Below are positions 61,401 to 64,000 of a stretch of DNA of 64,000 nucleotides, piece by piece. The DNA lies in IMG/VR virus record IMGVR_UViG_3300012036_000004, positions 37,736 to 101,735 of that record; one strand, 5' to 3'. The translations under genes and the position numbers were made by a program. This stretch comes from a virus. The number at the start of each line of letters is the position of its first letter. Position 1 is the first letter of the stretch. The notes below the pieces were generated by a model. That model searched no databases. It had not been told where the DNA came from and saw nothing but the letters and a program-made list of their open reading frames with translations.

Positions 61401-62360
61401 TCCGCCAATCAAAAATTGACGAGATGCATACTGCCCCTGGATTGCATCAGCACGTCGCTGCAACGCAGGCTCGAAAATCGCCTGGGTCGCCTGAGTAACG
61501 CCCGGAATGTCCTTGGCGAAGCCCGCCATCGAAAGACCGATCTCTGCGCCTGTGATAGCGCCGCCAGGGCCGGCCAGCCATCCACCGATGGTTGCGCCTG
61601 CTGCCGTCGTGACTGGAGCAGCGACAGCGCTAACGCCAAGACCTGCGACCTCTTCTGCGTAGGCGTTGTAGCCCTGCTCGAGCAGTCGAGATGTCTCCAG
61701 GCCCTCATACAGCGCAGAGTCGTAGGCTCGATTGAACTGCAGCGACGGGCGCGTTCGCTGGAAGACGTCCATCGGCAAGAATGCGTTCGGAACACCCTGG
61801 CCTCCTCCCGGTAGCCCCAGTGGAACGGTCGTCCGGCGGTCCATCAGCACGTCTCGACGCATGTTGCCGTACTGCGCCCCCATCATCATGTTGGTGTCGG
61901 GCATCATGCCGCCCTGCTGCGACATGTACTGCGCCATAGCAGGGTTGGAGATCTGATTCATCTGTGCCTGCATCATGCCCTGTTGGAACATGCCCCCTTG
62001 CGGTGCCATAGGCATCGGCGGGGGAGGCGGCGCCATCATGGGAGGCGGCTGTGTCGCCATCATCGGCACAGGACCCGCAGTCGGCGGGCCCATCTGCACG
62101 CCAGGCATCTGATTCGATGCGAATGCCTGCGACGGATTGACTGCTCCTGCCGGGTTGGGAGGCGCAGCGGGTTGTTGGATGTAGTTCGGCAGCACCGGAG
62201 GAGGTGGTGGCACGAACGTGGGGGCAGGCGGAGGCGGCGGAATGGTCGACGCCGAGCCAAGAGGGGTCATCACCGACTGATTCAGCAAGGCAGCAGTCTG
62301 CTGACCGCCTTCAAAGCCGGTGATAACCTCGCTGAGTGTTCTTGCGTAGTCTTCTGCCAC
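58452..62360 (-). CDS. Tape-measure-like protein (1,302 aa)
   Basis: Longest structural gene. Residues ~35-140 are Pro/Met/Gln-rich (VPPPPPVLPNYIQQPAAPPN, APPPPPMPMAPQGGMF). A Gly/Ala hydrophobic stretch (SAVAAPVTTAAGATIGGWLA, ~255-275) could cross the membrane during ejection. The remainder is helical and Gln/Gly/Met-rich to the end. A segment LLEQGYNAYAEEVAG weakly resembles the peptide tag. If it sets length as in other phages, the tail is about 195 nm (~0.15 nm per residue). Confidence 0.7.
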   Translation of the reverse strand: MAEDYARTLSEVITGFEGGQQTAALLNQSVMTPLGSASTIPPPPPAPTFVPPPPPVLPNYIQQPAAPPNPAGAVNPSQAFASNQMPGVQMGPPTAGPVPMMATQPPPMMAPPPPPMPMAPQGGMFQQGMMQAQMNQISNPAMAQYMSQQGGMMPDTNMMMGAQYGNMRRDVLMDRRTTVPLGLPGGGQGVPNAFLPMDVFQRTRPSLQFNRAYDSALYEGLETSRLLEQGYNAYAEEVAGLGVSAVAAPVTTAAGATIGGWLAGPGGAITGAEIGLSMAGFAKDIPGVTQATQAIFEPALQRRADAIQGQYASRQFLIGGGTDVDISGTGLSGVAAQRLTRGMDSIADQSGGNLTRKDAINLMQAGGEQGLMDWAQNADQIVETTKTMSKVLGSIAEITGDPDFMNNIKKMGALSRMGIGLADQQQAVRNMDQYARMAGMDIDQLMQNEGLQGAQMFKASGLGAGIGMQTRMFTASQSRQLVAGGAFSEQDLDLYGGTEGVGQTMAELNAAYLSKVSKPLMSYVVGDRNPNTGRFTIDQSRVDKLTSGEIGYEEALRQGANRDMSPTDLADMLSQMKELTTQLGKQMGPEGVQRAALQAAMDLSKQTGGQLSVRAAATSLYDEEVGALVGRMSDRKFQQGVVSQMDAEMRRREFEADKQDRAGVGSAGFLARQGINFEGPTSFLDRKQREVSDFFTQLEEDRRLQAVGVTRFTRGVDVEGFSGVQGLRGDQGTTQEYRSDTVTQIFDNKLVRGSMALGTLGVTEHQRALLGDTAVGQGLRGGLEAAGGAIDRQTAVFGDERAMSRYLRNRGGVIGTIQDMAGQNEDSLLNIMGLAGQGTQSTEDRRRQDDALIRAHKIAFGGDTEALAEGRAELESLLGRDGLVEAGSALGAGQGEEWLESKGLGQSGVKMLFDTNVFDTDDKAMSDERLAEATGKSVREIRNLSPEAKGALIKEATLFMTNEDAQEFETKFRDVTRAGMTERIGQQYLRSGAAAGDRLNEALDTVGLDEYDDLSRGEKEAVTAIAGSGTEGSRKYLAIAALLQKGGSENRQVAERLFKELVKVDDQAHAKFENAKKLVANMKPETRDALIANIEGFVGGGKSMGDMNKMSPEEMLKHMEQTLGQVQTAGEGVKSVERFAATRAALGDVDGSLTEGVEDDEDLMSRVATAEGDTLEQYRSVLGDEAVALAKSGDMSDEALNEFAALTAQETGAGSGSIELSSKKGATNAATQEQAARIQAQRKIFASLNGATRQNTGAIGNLTSAVNTLNSNLSKSGADSMMEKQRGSGGSPRETPKTPRNF

Positions 62361-62419
62361 GTGCGCCTCCGGAACTCGGTGGAGTCTACCAGACGACCAC
62401 GCTCAGCAGAAGATGTGCC

Positions 62420-62716
62420 TTACTCGTTGACGAGATCTTTGAACGTGGGAGCGGGCTTGAACTTCACCACGTTACGCGCTGCGATGGTCATCGGCTCGCC
62501 GGTCTGAGGATTTCGGCCCTGTCGTTCTTTGCGATGACCTCGCTTGAACGTTCCGAAGCCTGGATAGGCGAAGCGGCCCGTCGTTGCGACCTCTTTGGAC
62601 ATCAGATCGAAGACGCTGTCGAGGATTTCCCCGGTAGCCTTCTTGGTGAGCTCCACGCCGGCATCTTCTGCGCGGCTTTGAACAGCGTCGATTACTTCTT
62701 GCTTGGTCAAACTCAT
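62420..62716 (-). CDS. HU/IHF-family DNA-bending protein (98 aa)
   Basis: MSLTKQEVIDAVQSRA start, RFAYPGFGTFKRGHRKERQG and RNPQTGEPMTIAARNVVKFK are the HU signature with the beta-arm Arg/Pro region, ending in PAPTFKDLVNE. It would bend or compact phage DNA, for replication, packaging or transcription control. ATG follows an AGGAG-type site. Good match over the whole length. Confidence 0.93.
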   Translation of the reverse strand: MSLTKQEVIDAVQSRAEDAGVELTKKATGEILDSVFDLMSKEVATTGRFAYPGFGTFKRGHRKERQGRNPQTGEPMTIAARNVVKFKPAPTFKDLVNE

Positions 62717-62755
62717 ACGTTTCTCCTGTGTTGAGGGGTGTATCTACCCAGATGG

Positions 62756-63232
62756 TTAGTACGTGACAGGTTCGGCGTGTCCAGTACGGACCAGCGCTTC
62801 ATTGAGCGACTCACCTTCACCGTCGGTGCGGTGTACGGAGCAAATCCAGCGTCCGTACTTGCCCTTGCCGGCATCAAACGTTCGGATGACGACTCGAGGG
62901 AACTTAGAAGACCCCAGCGGAGTCTCGAACTCTTCAATCTCGGCGTGCTCTTCAATCCACGCCCGTGTGTACTCGGTAGCGGACACGCCAGCCTTGTATT
63001 CAGCGCTCGACTTCTTCACGCCGTACTTCTCAGGTGTGTCGACCCCTGCAAGACGGAACTTGTCCTGGTGCCACTCTCCGAAGCCCAGATCCACGAGCAG
63101 CTCGAGCGTATCACCATCAACGACACGCAGTACTCGAGCGTAGCGTTCATAGCGGTCCTGTACTTTCTCCTCGGTTTTCAGCAAGAATGCCTTTGCCTTG
63201 CCGTGTGCGAACTTGCGTTTTTTGCGTCCCAT
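62756..63232 (-). CDS. Staphylococcal-nuclease-like (SNase) protein (158 aa)
   Basis: RVLRVVDGDTLELLVDLGF, then FRLAGVDTPE with the catalytic Arg and Glu, and GKYGRWICSVHR with the second Arg, the full SNase set. The N-terminus is very basic (MGRKKRKFAHGKAKAF). No signal peptide, so it should act in the cytoplasm or virion on host DNA or RNA. It overlaps no neighbour. Confidence 0.9.
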   Translation of the reverse strand: MGRKKRKFAHGKAKAFLLKTEEKVQDRYERYARVLRVVDGDTLELLVDLGFGEWHQDKFRLAGVDTPEKYGVKKSSAEYKAGVSATEYTRAWIEEHAEIEEFETPLGSSKFPRVVIRTFDAGKGKYGRWICSVHRTDGEGESLNEALVRTGHAEPVTY

Positions 63233-63269
63233 CAGATCTCCGTAGTAGGTAGCCTAGTGGCCTTGGATT

Positions 63270-63497
63270 ATGTCAGACGAAATCACAAAAGTAAGCCCAC
63301 CGAAGGCCGCCATCCTGATTCCTAAAATCATCGGAAAAGTGAGTGAAATGAGCACCCTATCGGAAATGAGCGAAGACGAATTTGAAGACTTCATGGACGA
63401 AATAGAATACTGGGCGCAGAAGCCAGCGCCACCCGAAGGCCAGGAGCCGATTGCAGCGCCACCTGGCGGGCACCCGGAGTCCGCGTCGCTCGAGTGA
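63270..63497 (+). CDS. Possible small acidic protein, antisense to the 92-aa gene
   Basis: 75 residues, acidic (SEMSEDEFEDFMDEIEYWAQ) with a Pro-rich tail. The ribosome site is weak and its 3' half lies opposite a better-supported minus-strand gene. It could be real, since its composition looks protein-like, but support is limited. Confidence 0.3.
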   Translation: MSDEITKVSPPKAAILIPKIIGKVSEMSTLSEMSEDEFEDFMDEIEYWAQKPAPPEGQEPIAAPPGGHPESASLE

Positions 63498-63635
63498 CTT
63501 GCGATACCGGTAGCGCCGGAACGCTCCGTAGAGCTGACGAAGCGCAGCGCTCCATATCTCGATCGTGATGACAGCTGCTGCCATCCCACCGAAAACGAAC
63601 AAAAGAAGCGTAGTCTCAGCGTCGATTGGTCTCAT
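63357..63635 (-). CDS. Small membrane protein (92 aa)
   Basis: One clear helix (TLLLFVFGGMAAAVITIEIW, ~9-28), then an Arg-rich loop (RRYRYRKSLERRGLR) and a second, weaker helix. AGAGGAT upstream and ATGA coupling to the preceding 51-aa gene support it. It could be a holin or membrane adaptor. No family is recognised. Confidence 0.55.
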   Translation of the reverse strand: MRPIDAETTLLLFVFGGMAAAVITIEIWSAALRQLYGAFRRYRYRKSLERRGLRVPARWRCNRLLAFGWRWLLRPVFYFVHEVFKFVFAHFR

Positions 63636-63787
63636 TTTAGCTTATCCTCTTGGTCTTCACGCCAGTCTTCCATACGACGGTGGTGTCTCACGTTCGTCAG
63701 CATCAGTACGACGTGAAGAATGACGGCAATCGCAGCGAATCCTGTTCCAATGAGGAGTAGTCCGTGCTGTTGGAGAAACTCTTCCAT
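63632..63787 (-). CDS. Small one-helix membrane protein (51 aa)
   Basis: MEEFLQQHG, then a membrane helix (LLLIGTGFAAIAVILHVVLM) and a charged tail (RHHRRMEDWREDQEDKLK). Coupled to genes on both sides. Size and topology fit a holin or antiholin, but this is inference. Confidence 0.6.
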   Translation of the reverse strand: MEEFLQQHGLLLIGTGFAAIAVILHVVLMLTNVRHHRRMEDWREDQEDKLK

Positions 63788-63789
63788 GT

Positions 63790-64000
63790 CTACTTCGTGT
63801 TGGTGCCGAGGACACCACGTTTAGCCCGGTTTTCCACGCGCTCCTGGGTCGCTTCGAGCGCTCCCTTGAGGCGCATGAGCATTCGGTCGTTTTCTTCGCA
63901 GGGATACGGCCCTGCCTGGAAACTCTCGATGCGATCGATGAGCACGACGAGGACGGCGGCTTCTGTGACGCCGTGTATGCTATTCTCGCCCAGGGGCGGC
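63790..64000 (-). CDS. Acb2/Tad1-hairpin-like protein, anti-CBASS sponge candidate (C-terminal part)
   Basis: The frame is open from the right edge to a TAG at 63790-63792. The visible 69 residues contain HGVTEAAVLVVLIDRIESFQ, AGPYPCEENDRMLMRLKGAL and ERVENRAKRGVLGTN. The order FQxGP-xx-C-xEN ... R-xx-R-xxRGVxGT matches the phage Acb2-type hairpin family, whose members bind cyclic oligonucleotides and block CBASS (some also Thoeris). The N-terminus is missing. A gene of this type fits a phage in conflict with nucleotide-signalling defence. Confidence 0.7.
   Translation of the reverse strand, partial: PPLGENSIHGVTEAAVLVVLIDRIESFQAGPYPCEENDRMLMRLKGALEATQERVENRAKRGVLGTNTK

Noticed and set aside
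1-64000. tRNA genes, integrase or transposase
   Set aside because: None was seen on either strand, so I cannot claim a temperate lifestyle from integration functions; ParB alone is not proof.

Overview
The window is part of a large, GC-rich (roughly 57% by eye), tailed-phage-type genome. Portal protein, large terminase, tape-measure-like protein, baseplate wedge and gp25-like proteins, a tail lysin and a tail fibre are all present, and I see no rRNA, tRNA, ribosomal-protein or host metabolic genes. The gp25-like, J/gp6-like and hub-like genes point to a contractile tail (myovirus). Membrane-anchored coiled-coil and lipoprotein genes hint at a Gram-negative host, but the host cannot be named from sequence alone. 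Both ends cut through genes: an RNA polymerase gene on the left and an Acb2-like gene on the right.

Layout. 1-4011 (minus) is most of a fused beta-beta' multisubunit RNA polymerase. 4100-6140 (plus) holds two short transcription units, each led by a nearly identical promoter-like element plus hairpin leader. 6143-8281 (minus) holds the portal and a small partner. 8310-23070 (plus) is one long replication block: SNF2-type helicase, two Cas4/RecB-like nucleases, ParB-like protein, a Cys-motif candidate ssDNA-binding protein, a primase-ATPase and a uracil-DNA-glycosylase-like/PolA fusion, with several small proteins. 23064-23590 has no convincing gene and is packed with hairpins, including a 17-base hairpin repeated four times exactly. 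23595-25190 (minus) is TerL. 25189-33569 is a mostly plus-strand accessory block (MoxR AAA+ ATPase, VWA/metallopeptidase-like protein, retron-like reverse transcriptase, large unknown protein) interrupted by two minus-strand genes. 33571-34985 and 35967-63790 (minus) are virion and late-type genes: fibre, baseplate, lysin, Nudix-sigma fusion, a cluster of short-tag proteins, hub, tape measure, HU, SNase and an Acb2-like sponge. A RuvC-like resolvase and one unknown gene lie between them on the plus strand.

How it may work together. The plus strand carries replication functions and the minus strand carries virion functions. The minus strand also carries the RNA polymerase and the sigma-like protein, so the phage could run part of its own transcription, perhaps from the duplicated TATAAGATATTGA-type element. 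Six copies of the perfect palindrome GTTTAC-N3-GTAAAC are scattered over 51 kb in unrelated genes. They look like dispersed binding sites, and the ParB-like protein is the obvious candidate binder. Nine copies of a short motif, M[TSD]xFExGYxxFMKLA-like, mark otherwise unrelated late proteins, usually at the N-terminus; this resembles in logic the capsid-targeting peptides of T4 internal proteins.

The strongest candidates for undescribed biology are: (i) the dispersed GTTTAC-N3-GTAAAC sites; (ii) the ~520-nt multi-hairpin element next to terL; (iii) the peptide-tag family, including one internal and one C-terminal copy; (iv) the RNA polymerase / Nudix-sigma / duplicated promoter-leader set; and (v) the MoxR-VWA-reverse transcriptase block. 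Functions were assigned by reading motifs; no database search was run.
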